Origin: an uncultured Clostridia bacterium
GTDB taxonomy: Bacteria; Bacillota; Clostridia; TANB77; CAG-508
DNA length: 46,472 bases
Assembly (NCBI GenBank): GCA_947627595.1
Contig: CANQWQ010000012.1
Coordinates: 1 to 46,472, forward strand
Reading direction: 5' to 3'
Positions 33,427 to 42,055 of this stretch are shown piece by piece. The notes beneath the pieces are model-generated. The model saw only the letters and a list, made by a program, of their open reading frames with translations. It ran no database searches and had not been told where the DNA came from. Every line of letters begins with the position of its first letter. Positions within the stretch are counted from its first letter, which is position 1. The position numbers and the translations under genes were made by a program.

Positions 33427-34675
33427 AGTTATTATATAGTGGAAATTGTTTTGTTAATTTATCAACTTCTTCAATTATATGAGATTTGTTTGATAAGAAT
33501 TTTTCTTCAGGTTCTGCACATAAATTAATTAAATCGGCGATGATTTTCATTTGTTCTTCTTTCATTCCACGAGTAGTTAAAGCAGGTGTTCCAAGTCTTA
33601 TTCCAGAAGTAACTTTTTTATTTTCTGTATCAAATGGAACTGCGTTTTTATTAGCTGTAATTCTAACAGAGTCTAATCTTTGTTCTAGGTCTAGACCTGT
33701 TATTTTTTTGTTTCTTAAATCTAATAAAACTAAATGATTGTCAGTTCCACCTGTTAAAACATTAAATCCATTTTTGATTAGGTTTTCTGCTAGTGCTGAG
33801 GCATTTTTAACAACTTGCTTTTGATATTCTTTAAAAGCTGGTTCTAAAGCTTCTTTAAATGCAACAGCTTTAGCTGAGATAACGTGTTCTAAAGGTCCAC
33901 CTTGAGTTCTAGGAAATACAGCTAAATCAATCTTCTTAGCCCATTCTTCTTTACAAAGGATTATTCCTCCTCTAGGGCCTCTTAAAGTTTTATGAGTTGT
34001 GCTTGTAACGAAATCTGCATAAGGAACTGGACTTGGGTGAACTCCAGCTGCAACTAATCCTGCAATGTGAGCCATATCGACCATTAATAAACTTCCAGCT
34101 TTATCTGCAATTTCTCTAAATCTTTTAAAATCAATTATTCTAGGATATGCGCTAGCACCTGTAATAATTAATTTTGGCTTGTGTTCTAGAGCTAATCTTT
34201 CAACTTCATCATAGTCAATTGTGTAAGTTTCAGGATTTACATCATAATAGATAGCTTCGTAAAATCTAGATTGTGCAGTAGCTTTTGACATATGAGAAAT
34301 ATGTCCACCTGAATTTAAAGTCATTGTTAAAACTTTATCACCAGGCTCTAAACAAGCTGTGTAAACGGCTTCATTAGCTTGAGCACCACTATGTGGTTGA
34401 ACATTAGCATGTTCTGCACCAAATAATTTTTTCAATCTCTCACGTGCAATATTTTCAACTATGTCAACATTTTGACAACCAGCATAATATCTGTTTCCAG
34501 GGTAACCTTCGGCATATTTGTTAGTCATATATGATCCCATAGCTTCCATAACTGCTTCAGATGTGAAATTTTCACTAGCAATCATTTCAAGATTATCTTG
34601 CTGACGTTTTTTCTCTTTTTGAATCGCCTCATATACCTCAGGATCAGTGTTTTTTAAATGGTCAAAATTAATCAT
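33425..34675 (-). CDS. glyA: serine hydroxymethyltransferase
   Basis: 416 residues from the ATG at 34675, with AAAGGAG 8 nt upstream; a longer in-frame extension to 34756 has no RBS. A PLP enzyme that converts serine and tetrahydrofolate into glycine and methylene-tetrahydrofolate in the cytoplasm. Evidence: [18 protein letters not shown] at the start, [25 protein letters not shown], and the PLP-binding lysine in [14 protein letters not shown] (Lys229). Length and motifs are normal for bacterial GlyA. Single-gene unit ending at the shared terminator. Confidence 0.98.
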   Translation of the reverse strand: MINFDHLKNTDPEVYEAIQKEKKRQQDNLEMIASENFTSEAVMEAMGSYMTNKYAEGYPGNRYYAGCQNVDIVENIARERLKKLFGAEHANVQPHSGAQANEAVYTACLEPGDKVLTMTLNSGGHISHMSKATAQSRFYEAIYYDVNPETYTIDYDEVERLALEHKPKLIITGASAYPRIIDFKRFREIADKAGSLLMVDMAHIAGLVAAGVHPSPVPYADFVTSTTHKTLRGPRGGIILCKEEWAKKIDLAVFPRTQGGPLEHVISAKAVAFKEALEPAFKEYQKQVVKNASALAENLIKNGFNVLTGGTDNHLVLLDLRNKKITGLDLEQRLDSVRITANKNAVPFDTENKKVTSGIRLGTPALTTRGMKEEQMKIIADLINLCAEPEEKFLSNKSHIIEEVDKLTKQFPLYNN

Positions 34676-34706
34676 AACATTTTCTCCTTTATTTAACTTT
34701 GATTGT

Positions 34707-34735
34707 ATTATATATTGTTTTAAAATATAAATCAA
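34707..34735 (-). promoter_or_regulatory. glyA promoter
   Basis: On the complement: TTGATT, 17-nt spacer, TATAAT, about 31 nt upstream of the glyA start. Confidence 0.75.
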
Positions 34736-34828
34736 TATAAAAATTTTTTTACACAATGTTCACAAAAACAACACTATTAAAAAACAAAGTTTTAATAGAA
34801 TATATAAAAATAAAAAGGAGGCAAAGAT

Positions 34829-35038
34829 ATGGTAGATACTCAAAAAACTAAAGTTAAGAACTTTATCAGATATTATAATGATGAAGAAATCCAATCAATG
34901 AATTTCCTTTTCGGAAAAAATGATACAAATACTTGGTTTACTCAAGAGGAACTTTCTTTTGCTTGCGATGTTGATTTATATAATAAAGAAAACTTAGAGA
35001 TTGCAAAAAATAATTGGATAAATATTAATTTTGAATAA
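34829..35038 (+). CDS. small hypothetical protein
   Basis: 69 residues, RBS AAAAGGAGG. Acidic and soluble, with no membrane segment or known motif (KNFIRYYNDEEIQSMNFLFGK at the start). A 9-bp inverted repeat CTATTAAAA / TTTTAATAG (34774-34798) lies in the upstream gap and could be an operator, but may be chance in AT-rich DNA. The good RBS and absence of overlapping genes support it being real. Confidence 0.6.
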   Translation: MVDTQKTKVKNFIRYYNDEEIQSMNFLFGKNDTNTWFTQEELSFACDVDLYNKENLEIAKNNWININFE

Positions 35039-35107
35039 TGAAAAAAATCTTCTTTTTATTAAATTTATGTGATATAATACATATAGTTTATTTAAAGGAG
35101 ATTTTTT

Positions 35108-35506
35108 ATGAAAGAAGAAAAAAGTTGTGGCTGTATAATAGTAGAAAACAATAAAGTACTAGTAGTTCAAGAAGCTGAAGGACACTGGGGTTTACCAAAA
35201 GGACATGTTGAAGGTGATGAAACAGAAGTTGAAACAGCCAAAAGAGAAGTAAAAGAAGAAACAAATTTAGATGTTGAAATTGATTCTTCAAAAAGATTTG
35301 AAATCAAGTATATTGTTAAAGGAGATGTAGAAAAAACAGCTTGCTTTTTCCCAGCAAAGGTGATTAGTGGCGAAATTATAAGACAAGAGTCAGAAATAAA
35401 TCAGATAAAGTGGCTACCTTTTGAAGAAGCAATTGATACTGTAAGCTATGATAATGCGAAAAAGATGCTGAAAGACGCATTAGAAGAATTAGGATATATT
35501 AAGTAA
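35108..35506 (+). CDS. Nudix hydrolase
   Basis: 132 residues, RBS AAAGGAG. The Nudix box reads GHVEGDETEVETAK-REVKEETNL: Gly, five residues, Glu, seven residues, then REVKEE, with Asn in place of the usual Gly after EET. The short single-domain form and CGCIIVENNKVLVVQ start resemble the diadenosine-tetraphosphate hydrolase (NUDT2-like) group. It likely hydrolyses a nucleoside diphosphate linked to another group, Mg-dependent, in the cytoplasm. Single gene ended by a terminator. Confidence 0.88.
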   Translation: MKEEKSCGCIIVENNKVLVVQEAEGHWGLPKGHVEGDETEVETAKREVKEETNLDVEIDSSKRFEIKYIVKGDVEKTACFFPAKVISGEIIRQESEINQIKWLPFEEAIDTVSYDNAKKMLKDALEELGYIK

Positions 35507-35514
35507 ATAATGGT

Positions 35515-35555
35515 AAAACAGGTTGTGTTAATATTACAATCTGTTTTATTTTTTG
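35515..35555 (+). terminator. terminator after the Nudix gene
   Basis: 12-bp stem AAAACAGGTTGT / ACAATCTGTTTT (one G-T pair), 9-nt loop, then ATTTTTTG. Confidence 0.8.
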
Positions 35556-35575
35556 AAATAATTTTGTAAATGTGA

Positions 35576-35604
35576 TTTACAATAAAATTGCTATATGATA
35601 TAAT
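35576..35604 (+). promoter_or_regulatory. promoter of the Ig-like/GGDEF operon
   Basis: TTTACA, 17-nt spacer, TATAAT; about 32 nt before the ATG at 35637. Confidence 0.7.
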
Positions 35605-35636
35605 TTTATTGTGTAATATTTATGAGGTGAAAAAGA

Positions 35637-36800
35637 ATGAATCAGATATTAGATTATGGTGGCGGAAGCAACGATAATATTGGAAAATCAAATAAAAATA
35701 ATAATTTTGGAGGCGGATATAAAGAGCCAAAAGGTGGCGGATCTAAGCTTCCAATATCAGATAAAATAGTTAAAGTTTTTGCGTTAGTTATGGTTATTTT
35801 AGCAATCGGCTTAATTATTAGCGGTGTTACAAGTATCCTAAACAACAAGAAAGAAAGCGACACTCAACAAAAGAACACATCTACTACAGATACAAAAGTT
35901 GAAGCAGAAATTGCAGCAGAATTAGATGAAATTTCTGGAAAAGTTATTATTACTGTTGATAGCCCAGTTACTATTTCAAAAGTTAAATATAGTTGGGATA
36001 AAGAACATGAAAATGTTGTAGCTGGCGAAAAACAAACTCATTTAGAGATTGAAGCAGTCTCTTCATATGGTGTTCACGTTCTACATGTTCAAGTTATTGA
36101 TGAACAAAATAATAAAACTACTAAAGACTTTACATTTGATTCACCAACAGGAATTGATAAAACTCAACCAGAGATTATTCTAAAAACTGTAGGAAATAAA
36201 TTAAGAGTTACTGTTACAGATGATACCTCAATCGGATATGTTACTTATAAATGGACAGATGAAGCTGGAAATGAAAGTGAAACTGTTACAATGACACCAG
36301 ATGAAGAAGGAACAGCAGAATATGAGTTTGAAATAGATATTCCAGAAGGAAAGAATACAGTTGTAGTATTTGCTATAGACGGAAGCGAGGCAGCTAACGT
36401 TAGAACAGCTTCAAAAGTAATAGAAGCATTCAAGATACCTGAAATAGCTTATGGATGGAATGATGTAACTGGAGTTCTACAAATTCAATGTAAACATGAA
36501 CATGGAATTAAATCAATAAAATATATATTCAATGGAGTTGAATCTAACTGGGATGTTCCAGAAGGCGAAGTATGGCCAGATGCATTATTTGAAGTTCATT
36601 CTGAACCAGGTCATAATGAGATAGAAATTGTAGTTACTAGTGTTGATGATACTGAAGCTACTTGGTCTACACCTTGGGAATTTAATCCTCCAGAAGAACA
36701 ACCTGCCGATGAAGAAGGCGGAGAAGAAGTTCCTGATGAAGAAATTTTAGGATCTGATGAGACAGAATATCAAGATGGAGAAGAAGACACAAATAACTAA
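35637..36800 (+). CDS. membrane protein with Ig-like extracellular domains
   Basis: 387 residues, RBS GAGGTG. A Gly/Asn/Lys-rich cytoplasmic start, one helix (about 46-67), then about three beta-rich repeats (about 88-180, 180-270 and 270-355). Sequences such as VTISKVKYSWDKEHE and DDTSIGYVTYKWTDEAGN are typical of bacterial Ig-like modules. The tail is very acidic. It forms an operon with the receiver-GGDEF gene 16 nt downstream, so it may sense or display something at the surface. No precise function. Confidence 0.7.
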   Translation: MNQILDYGGGSNDNIGKSNKNNNFGGGYKEPKGGGSKLPISDKIVKVFALVMVILAIGLIISGVTSILNNKKESDTQQKNTSTTDTKVEAEIAAELDEISGKVIITVDSPVTISKVKYSWDKEHENVVAGEKQTHLEIEAVSSYGVHVLHVQVIDEQNNKTTKDFTFDSPTGIDKTQPEIILKTVGNKLRVTVTDDTSIGYVTYKWTDEAGNESETVTMTPDEEGTAEYEFEIDIPEGKNTVVVFAIDGSEAANVRTASKVIEAFKIPEIAYGWNDVTGVLQIQCKHEHGIKSIKYIFNGVESNWDVPEGEVWPDALFEVHSEPGHNEIEIVVTSVDDTEATWSTPWEFNPPEEQPADEEGGEEVPDEEILGSDETEYQDGEEDTNN

Positions 36801-36816
36801 AGAATAGGAGAAACTT

Positions 36817-37743
36817 ATGCAACACGAGATCTATATTATTGATGATACTACACAATTATTAGAACAGCTAAGAGAGATGTTTAAAGATGAAAAAGACTTT
36901 CACTTTTTATCAACACCTTCTGATAATGTTGAAGTAGTATTGAAAAATATTCCAACAATGATAATAATTGATGATGATAATACAGCACTTACTGCGGTTG
37001 AAATCTGTAAAAAGATTAGAACTAACGAAGATAACAGCATAACTCCAATTCTTATTACTTCATCAAACGTAGACCATGATTATAGAATGGAAATATTGAA
37101 ATTATCTGTTCAATATTATATTGTTAAACCAATTAATAATGATTATTTTTACTTTACAATAAAAAATATGATTGATTTTGTTACTACAAATAGAAGAGTT
37201 AGCCCACTAACTGGCCTTCCTGGAAATGTTCAAATTCAAGCGGAAATTAAGAAAAGAATTTTATCTAAAGAAGAATTTGCAGTTGTATATTTTGATTTAG
37301 ATAATTTTAAAGCATATAATGATGTTTATGGATTTTCAAATGGAGATGAAATAATAAAATTTACAGCAAAAACGATTGTAAAACATATTCATGAAATTCC
37401 TGAAGGGGACAATTTTGTCGGACATATTGGTGGAGACGATTTTGTAGCTGTAATTACAAAATATGATTATGATAAACTTTGTAGAGATATAATAAATGAT
37501 TTTGATAAAAGTATAATAGACTATTATACAGAAGAAGATGTTGAAAGAGGCTTTGTTGAAGTTGCTAATAGAAGAGGAATTATCGAACAATTTCCAATTG
37601 TTTCAATTTCAATAGGTGTTGTCGAAATTCAAGAAGGAAGATTTACTACAGCCTTAGAAATCGGCGAAGTTAGTGCTCAAGTTAAGCATAAAGCTAAACA
37701 AAGTCTTGGAAGCACATATGTTGTAAATCATAGAAAATTTTAA
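36817..37743 (+). CDS. response regulator with GGDEF domain (probable diguanylate cyclase)
   Basis: 308 residues, RBS TAGGAG. Receiver domain (1-120) with the acidic pair in YIIDD, candidate phospho-acceptor Asp in MIIIDDDN, Ser/Thr in LITSS and Lys in VKPI. Then a GGDEF domain (about 128-308) starting VSPLTGLPGN, with FDLDNFKAYND and the signature HIGGDDF (Asp where GGDEF has Glu). It would make cyclic di-GMP from two GTP; the D-for-E change may lower or alter activity. No cognate histidine kinase is in the window. Confidence 0.85.
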   Translation: MQHEIYIIDDTTQLLEQLREMFKDEKDFHFLSTPSDNVEVVLKNIPTMIIIDDDNTALTAVEICKKIRTNEDNSITPILITSSNVDHDYRMEILKLSVQYYIVKPINNDYFYFTIKNMIDFVTTNRRVSPLTGLPGNVQIQAEIKKRILSKEEFAVVYFDLDNFKAYNDVYGFSNGDEIIKFTAKTIVKHIHEIPEGDNFVGHIGGDDFVAVITKYDYDKLCRDIINDFDKSIIDYYTEEDVERGFVEVANRRGIIEQFPIVSISIGVVEIQEGRFTTALEIGEVSAQVKHKAKQSLGSTYVVNHRKF

Positions 37744-37752
37744 AAAATAATG

Positions 37753-37780
37753 CGATGCTTAATTTCAAGCATCGTTTTTT
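37753..37780 (+). terminator. terminator after the GGDEF gene
   Basis: Stem CGATGCTT / AAGCATCG, loop AATTTC, then TTTTTT. It overlaps the 3' end of the convergent small gene. Confidence 0.85.
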
Positions 37781-37968
37781 AATTTATTTATCTTTTTATT
37801 AATTCTTTTTAACTGGAAATCAGCGAAAAACCCATTTTTTTCAATGATTTCTCTTTTTTTATTTAAAAGCTCTTTTGCAAGTTCTTTATCTTCTGGTTTA
37901 ACAGAATGAAGTAACTTGTCGAGTTCTATTTGATTTGTAACTAAATTCAAATAATCTTCGTTTTCCAT
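37765..37968 (-). CDS. small charged helical protein
   Basis: 67 residues, Lys/Glu-rich and helical throughout (KELAKELLNKKREIIEKNG). Its ATG directly follows the TAA of the XRE regulator (TAAATG), so it is translationally coupled to it. No known domain. It may be a partner or effector of the regulator. Confidence 0.6.
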   Translation of the reverse strand: MENEDYLNLVTNQIELDKLLHSVKPEDKELAKELLNKKREIIEKNGFFADFQLKRINKKINKLKNDA

Positions 37969-38193
37969 TTAAGACACCTTATAATCTTCATCATTATCTA
38001 CAAATGTTATTAACTCATCAAATGAACATTCTAGATATTTACAAAAACCTTCCAAATATTTAAAAGATATAGCTTTTGTGTTACCGTGAATAGCTTTGTT
38101 CAAGTTGTAGTGAGAAATATCCATCTGGTCACATAGCCATGTCTTAGTTTTTCCTTTTCTTTTAAGCAATTCTTCTACATTTAATAATATCAT
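37969..38193 (-). CDS. XRE-family helix-turn-helix regulator
   Basis: 74 residues from the ATG at 38193; AGAGAGGT is about 7 nt upstream, better than the TTG at 38199. A single Cro/C1-type HTH: LLKRKGKTKTWLCDQMDISHYNLNKAIHG then SFKYLEGFCKYLECSFDELI. Paired inverted repeats with TTGTA/TACAA half-sites upstream (38216-38260) are candidate operators for autoregulation. First gene of a two-gene unit. Confidence 0.85.
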   Translation of the reverse strand: MILLNVEELLKRKGKTKTWLCDQMDISHYNLNKAIHGNTKAISFKYLEGFCKYLECSFDELITFVDNDEDYKVS

Positions 38194-38215
38194 AATCAAT
38201 ACCTCTCTATCTAAA

Positions 38216-38260
38216 TTGTATTTTACAATATTATTACTTGTAGAAGTAGCACCTACAAGT
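38216..38260. promoter_or_regulatory. candidate operators for the XRE regulator
   Basis: TTGTA-TTT-TACAA (38216-38228) and ACTTGTAG-N9-CTACAAGT (38236-38260) share the same TTGTA/TACAA half-sites and lie 23-67 nt upstream of the regulator start codon. Confidence 0.5.
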
Positions 38261-38277
38261 GCGTATTCAATTAAAAT

Positions 38278-38307
38278 AAAAGTATTGAAATGAATTTCAA
38301 TACTTTT
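38278..38307 (-). terminator. terminator of the tRNA-Gly/tRNA-Cys unit
   Basis: Nearly perfect AAAAGTATTGAAAT / ATTTCAATACTTTT inverted repeat directly after the tRNA-Cys 3' end, with a T-rich tail on the complement. Confidence 0.8.
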
Positions 38308-38308
38308 A

Positions 38309-38382
38309 TGGAGGCGGCTATCGGAGTCGGACCGATCATCAGAGTTTTGCAGACTCGTGCCTTACCGCTTGGCTAAGCCGCC
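38309..38382 (-). tRNA. tRNA-Cys (anticodon GCA)
   Basis: 74-nt cloverleaf with encoded CCA: acceptor GGCGGCT/AGCCGCC, anticodon loop CTGCAAA. The T-loop reads TCCGACT, so position 55 is C rather than the near-universal T. The outermost anticodon-stem pair is C-T. Confidence 0.93.
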
Positions 38383-38455
38383 ATCTATTTTAATTGTATT
38401 CGATTAAATCTTTTTTATTAAAAAAATCAAATCTTAAAAAGACTTGATAAAAAAT

Positions 38456-38531
38456 TGGAGCGGGAAACGGGGCTCAAACCCGCGACCTTCGCCTTGGCAA
38501 GGCGACGCTCTATCAACTGAGCTATTCCCGC
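38456..38531 (-). tRNA. tRNA-Gly (anticodon GCC)
   Basis: 76-nt cloverleaf with CCA: acceptor GCGGGAA/TTCCCGC, anticodon loop TTGCCAA. The D-loop has G18-A19 instead of GG and the T-loop is TTTGAGC with T at position 56 instead of C, so the elbow pair G19-C56 appears replaced by A19-U56. Confidence 0.95.
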
Positions 38532-38546
38532 ATCAACAGCATAACT

Positions 38547-38575
38547 ATAATACCAAAATTTTTGCGAAAAGTCAA
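38547..38575 (-). promoter_or_regulatory. promoter of the tRNA-Gly/tRNA-Cys unit
   Basis: On the complement: TTGACT, 17-nt spacer, TATTAT, directly upstream of tRNA-Gly. Confidence 0.8.
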
Positions 38576-38631
38576 TAGCTTGTTATGAATTTTTTGTTTA
38601 CTACAAAAAATAAAATAATTAGTTTATACTA

Positions 38632-38660
38632 TTGAAAAAGAATTTGCTATATTATATATT
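38632..38660 (+). promoter_or_regulatory. promoter of the phosphate transporter operon
   Basis: TTGAAA, 17-nt spacer, TATATT, about 26 nt before the ATG. Confidence 0.65.
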
Positions 38661-38686
38661 ATTATTGGAAAAAATAGAGGTATAAT

Positions 38687-39733
38687 ATGACAATTACTTT
38701 TACAGATTTTTTAAATAATTTAATATCTATGCCAAACTTTTTGATTGTGACAATTTTGATTTCTGGGGTAATGTTTGTAAATGGCGGAACAGATGCTCCA
38801 AACTCTATTGCAACTTGCATTTCAACGAGATGTTTAAGTCCTAATAAAGCTTTAGGATTAGCGGTTGTTTTTGATTTGCTCGGGATTTTAATAATGACAT
38901 TTATAAATTCAACTGTTGCAGAAACAATTTTTAATATAGTTGATTTTGGAGATAATTCACACTATGCACTAATTACGCTATGTGCAGCTTTAGTTGCGAT
39001 TGTGGTATGGTCAGTTGTTGCGTGGTTTTTTGGAATTCCTACGAGTGAATCACATTCACTAATCGCTGGACTTTCAGGAGCAGCAATAGCGCTTCAACAT
39101 GGAATTTCAGGAATCAATTTTGATGAATGGAAAAAAGTTTTATTTGGACTTTTAGTAGTTAATGTTTTAGGCTTTGTTGTAGGTTTATTAATTACAAAGT
39201 TAATCGAAAAAATTTGCAAAAATATGGATAGAAGAAAGACAAATAAATTTTTTACAAAGCTACAAATTGTTAGTTCTGCTTCAACAGCGTTTATGCATGG
39301 AGCACAAGACGGTCAAAAGTTTATGGGTGTATTTTTATTAGGTGCAATGCTTGCAACTGGTAGTAAAACTCAATTTTCAATTCCACTTTGGCTTACGATT
39401 TACTGTGCAACACTTATGATTTTAGGTGTAATAATAGGTGGAAAGAAAATTATTAAAACAGTTGGAATGAAAATGGCAAAACTTGAGAAATATCAAGGCT
39501 CTGCAGCAGATATTGCGACTAGCTTGTGCTTACTTGGATCATCAGTTTTAGGAATTCCACTTAGTACGACACATATTAAAACTACAGCAATAATGGGAGT
39601 TGGCGCTTCAAGAGGACTTTCTAGAGTTAATTGGAATGTTGCTAAAAACATGGTTTTAACTTGGATATTTACTTTCCCAGGATGCGGACTTATAGGCTAT
39701 TTTGCAACATTATTATTTATAAATATTTTCTAG
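38687..39733 (+). CDS. PiT-family inorganic phosphate transporter
   Basis: 348 residues, about ten membrane helices. Both PiT signature repeats are visible: NGGTDAPNSIATCISTRCLSP near the N-terminus and HGAQDGQKFMGVF in the second half, with GIPTSESHSLIAG and GIPLSTTHIKTTAIMGVG. It imports phosphate with H+ or Na+ across the cytoplasmic membrane. Followed after 18 nt by the DUF47 partner, the standard pairing. Confidence 0.95.
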   Translation: MTITFTDFLNNLISMPNFLIVTILISGVMFVNGGTDAPNSIATCISTRCLSPNKALGLAVVFDLLGILIMTFINSTVAETIFNIVDFGDNSHYALITLCAALVAIVVWSVVAWFFGIPTSESHSLIAGLSGAAIALQHGISGINFDEWKKVLFGLLVVNVLGFVVGLLITKLIEKICKNMDRRKTNKFFTKLQIVSSASTAFMHGAQDGQKFMGVFLLGAMLATGSKTQFSIPLWLTIYCATLMILGVIIGGKKIIKTVGMKMAKLEKYQGSAADIATSLCLLGSSVLGIPLSTTHIKTTAIMGVGASRGLSRVNWNVAKNMVLTWIFTFPGCGLIGYFATLLFINIF

Positions 39734-39751
39734 ATGAAAGGAATTTGAAAT

Positions 39752-40375
39752 ATGAGTAAGAAAGAAAATTACAATTATTTTGATGAATTTATAAAACTAA
39801 CAGAATATATAGTGAGTTCAGCTGAGACTTTAAAAGACGTTTTTATGAATTTTAACAAAGACGAGCTTAAAGAGAAAACGATGGAAGTTCATAAGCTAGA
39901 AAATGAGGCAGATCAGATTATTCATAATATGACAAGTTATTTAATTAGAGACTTTTTACCACCGATAGATAGAGAAGATATAGCTAAGATTGGACATAGT
40001 CTTGATAACATCGAGGATGGAATTGACGAGATTTTAATTAACTTAAAGATATTTAATGTGACTGAAATAAAAAGTGAAGTAAAAGAGATTATAGACGTTT
40101 TGATATTATCTACTAAAGCTGTTAGAGAGATGTTTTTGGAATTTAAGCAATTTAAAAAGCCAGACTTAGTTAAAGAAAAAGTTATTGAAGTTAATGACTT
40201 AGAGGAGAAGGGCGATAGAGCTTATGAAAAAGCAATGACAGAGCTTTATAAAAATGAGAAAGATGCGATAACTTTGGTTAAATGGACAAATATTTATAAT
40301 TGTTTAGAAAGTGTAATGGATTGTTGCGAGCAAGTTAGTGACTGTGTAGAAGACGTAATTTTAACAAATTCTTAA
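39752..40375 (+). CDS. DUF47 (PhoU-like) accessory protein of PiT transporter
   Basis: 207 residues, all-helical, with HKLENEADQIIHNM and DREDIAKIGHSLDNIEDGIDEI motifs typical of DUF47/PhoU-like proteins, and a second half repeating the plan (VNDLEEKGDRAYEKAM). It probably regulates the upstream PiT permease from the cytoplasmic side. Ends at a strong bidirectional terminator. Confidence 0.93.
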   Translation: MSKKENYNYFDEFIKLTEYIVSSAETLKDVFMNFNKDELKEKTMEVHKLENEADQIIHNMTSYLIRDFLPPIDREDIAKIGHSLDNIEDGIDEILINLKIFNVTEIKSEVKEIIDVLILSTKAVREMFLEFKQFKKPDLVKEKVIEVNDLEEKGDRAYEKAMTELYKNEKDAITLVKWTNIYNCLESVMDCCEQVSDCVEDVILTNS

Positions 40376-40383
40376 AAATAAAC

Positions 40384-40427
40384 AACCCCAAAAGTTTAAA
40401 TTTACATAACTTTTGGGGTTTTATTTT
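40384..40427. terminator. bidirectional terminator
   Basis: 13-bp perfect stem AACCCCAAAAGTT / AACTTTTGGGGTT, 11-nt loop, then TTATTTT; lies between the convergent DUF47 and LCP genes. Confidence 0.9.
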
Positions 40428-40435
40428 AAATTAAT

Positions 40436-41413
40436 TTATTTTGTTTCGTTTGTAGATTTAGTTTCTTCAGTTTCATTTATGTAATTTTGACATTCTTCTA
40501 AAAGATCTAAAGTTTGATTTTCATAAGCTTCGAAGAATGAAATTCTATTTATCATTTTAGATTCTCCTGGAATCACTTCTGATTTTAAATTGTCAGTGTT
40601 AAATTCAGCAAGTTTTACAGCATAAGCAATCATATCTTCTTTTGATAAGTCTGTTACTAGGTTGTCTGAAACGGTGTTTATAATATCTTTGATTTTTGGA
40701 ATATTTTTAACTGTTATAGTTTGCTTAACTGTAGCTTTCATAAATTCTCGAGTCGTTCTCATTCTACCAAAATCGTTGTCACCATAAGAAGCAGGGTATG
40801 AAGTTCCATTGTTATTATGTCTAAATCTTAGAAGTTGCTCGGCTTTGTCACCATCAATGGTTTGAAGACCTTTTTTAAGATTTATATGTAAGTCTTGTGT
40901 TGGGTCATCATATTTCATATCGATTGGAACGTCAAACTGAACTCCACCAATAAGATCTACGATTTCAATTAACATAGAATTTTTAACTACAATATAATTA
41001 TCAATCTCGATATTTGTTAATTTTTCAACCGCTTCGATGGTTTGATTAACATCTTTTTGATATTTTGCGTTAATTTTGTCAAAGGCAGTTGCACGAGTTT
41101 TGCTATCACCAACAAAAGTATCTCTAGGAATAGAAACCATGAAAGCCTTCTGAGTCATAGGGTTATACCCGCCTAGAATAATAGTATCAGTAAGTTCTGC
41201 ACTAATATCTTCACTAACTCCAAGAACTAGAACATAGCGAGTTTCGACTTCTTCGGTAAAATTAGAAACGAAGCTAAGAAGGGCAGATTTAACGTTTCCG
41301 TCATATTTAGCAAGTGCTATTCCATAGATAGTTCCAGCCAAAACGACGAGAACGATAATAATTAGCATAAAAAGTTTTTTAATTAGGTTAAAAATAAATT
41401 TAATCTTGATCAC
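40436..41413 (-). CDS. LytR-CpsA-Psr (LCP) family protein
   Basis: 325 residues. A short basic N-terminus and one helix (about 10-32) precede the LCP domain (about 58-235): TDTIILGGYNP, AFMVSIPRDTFVG, YIVVKNSMLIEIVDLIGG and LLRFRHNN, which carry the Arg/Asp residues that bind pyrophosphate-lipid. LCP enzymes attach wall polymers to peptidoglycan outside the membrane. The start is uncertain: a GTG at 41413 overlaps the AAAGGAA RBS closely. Confidence 0.92.
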   Translation of the reverse strand: MIKIKFIFNLIKKLFMLIIIVLVVLAGTIYGIALAKYDGNVKSALLSFVSNFTEEVETRYVLVLGVSEDISAELTDTIILGGYNPMTQKAFMVSIPRDTFVGDSKTRATAFDKINAKYQKDVNQTIEAVEKLTNIEIDNYIVVKNSMLIEIVDLIGGVQFDVPIDMKYDDPTQDLHINLKKGLQTIDGDKAEQLLRFRHNNNGTSYPASYGDNDFGRMRTTREFMKATVKQTITVKNIPKIKDIINTVSDNLVTDLSKEDMIAYAVKLAEFNTDNLKSEVIPGESKMINRISFFEAYENQTLDLLEECQNYINETEETKSTNETK

Positions 41414-41490
41414 TTCCTTTGCTTGAAATTTCGATTGTTTTTATAGAATATCATAAAATTCGAAATTTTTCAAATTTCGGAGGAATCTTG

Positions 41491-41519
41491 TTGTATAAGA
41501 GGCCAAAATGTGGTATAAA
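41491..41519 (+). promoter_or_regulatory. promoter of the MazG-like gene
   Basis: TTGTAT, 17-nt spacer, TATAAA; 58 nt upstream of the ATG. An 8-bp inverted repeat CGAAATTT / AAATTTCG (41461-41479) precedes it. Confidence 0.45.
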
Positions 41520-41577
41520 TTGGGTATAAACTAAAAGAGTATTGGACCGATATTATTATATATAGGAGGAAAAACAA

Positions 41578-41886
41578 ATGAAAATTTATAATAAGTTAGT
41601 AAGAGATAAAATCGTTGAAATTATTGAGGCAGACGAAAGAACACCTAAATACAGAATTTTAGATGACGAAGAGTTTAGAAAGGAGTTAAACAAAAAGCTT
41701 CAAGAAGAGGTAAACGAATACTTAGAGGACAACAATGTCGAAGAATTAGCAGACATTGTCGAGGTCATTTATGGAATCTTAGACTCAATGAGCGTTTCAA
41801 AAGACGAGTTTGAAAAAGTAAGACTTGGAAAAAGAGAAAAACGTGGTGGATTCGAAAAGAAAATATTTTTGGAGGGGGAAGAATAG
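41578..41886 (+). CDS. MazG-like nucleotide pyrophosphohydrolase
   Basis: 102 residues, RBS TAGGAGG. Starts YNKLVRDKIVEIIEAD, characteristic of the short phosphoribosyl-ATP-pyrophosphatase-like/MazG-like house-cleaning group. Metal-binding acidic motifs are visible in KLQEEVNEYLED and EELADIVEVIYG. It likely hydrolyses an NTP or related nucleotide to the monophosphate. Single gene at the edge of the defence island. Confidence 0.85.
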   Translation: MKIYNKLVRDKIVEIIEADERTPKYRILDDEEFRKELNKKLQEEVNEYLEDNNVEELADIVEVIYGILDSMSVSKDEFEKVRLGKREKRGGFEKKIFLEGEE

Positions 41887-42055
41887 AGAGAAGAAGGAAA
41901 GAAAACGGAAAGTTAAAGAAAAATAATTGATACGAAAGAGTATTCAGGAAATTTAAAAAGAAATGATATAAAATTGAGTAAAACGTAAAACAGCAAAAAT
42001 TGAGAGTGGAGAAGGAGAGAAGAGGAAGATAAAAATAAAAAGTAAATAATAGAGG
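41887..42055 (+). other. gene-free purine-rich stretch
   Basis: About 170 nt strongly dominated by A and G on the plus strand (AGAGAGAAGAAGG and similar runs). No gene with an RBS and no terminator is seen directly after the MazG-like stop. Open frames on the complement here are composition artefacts. Confidence 0.6.

Noticed and set aside
34774-34798. 9-bp inverted repeat before the 69-residue gene as a firm operator
   Set aside because: It is built only of A/T-rich steps and could be chance in this composition; no regulator is adjacent.
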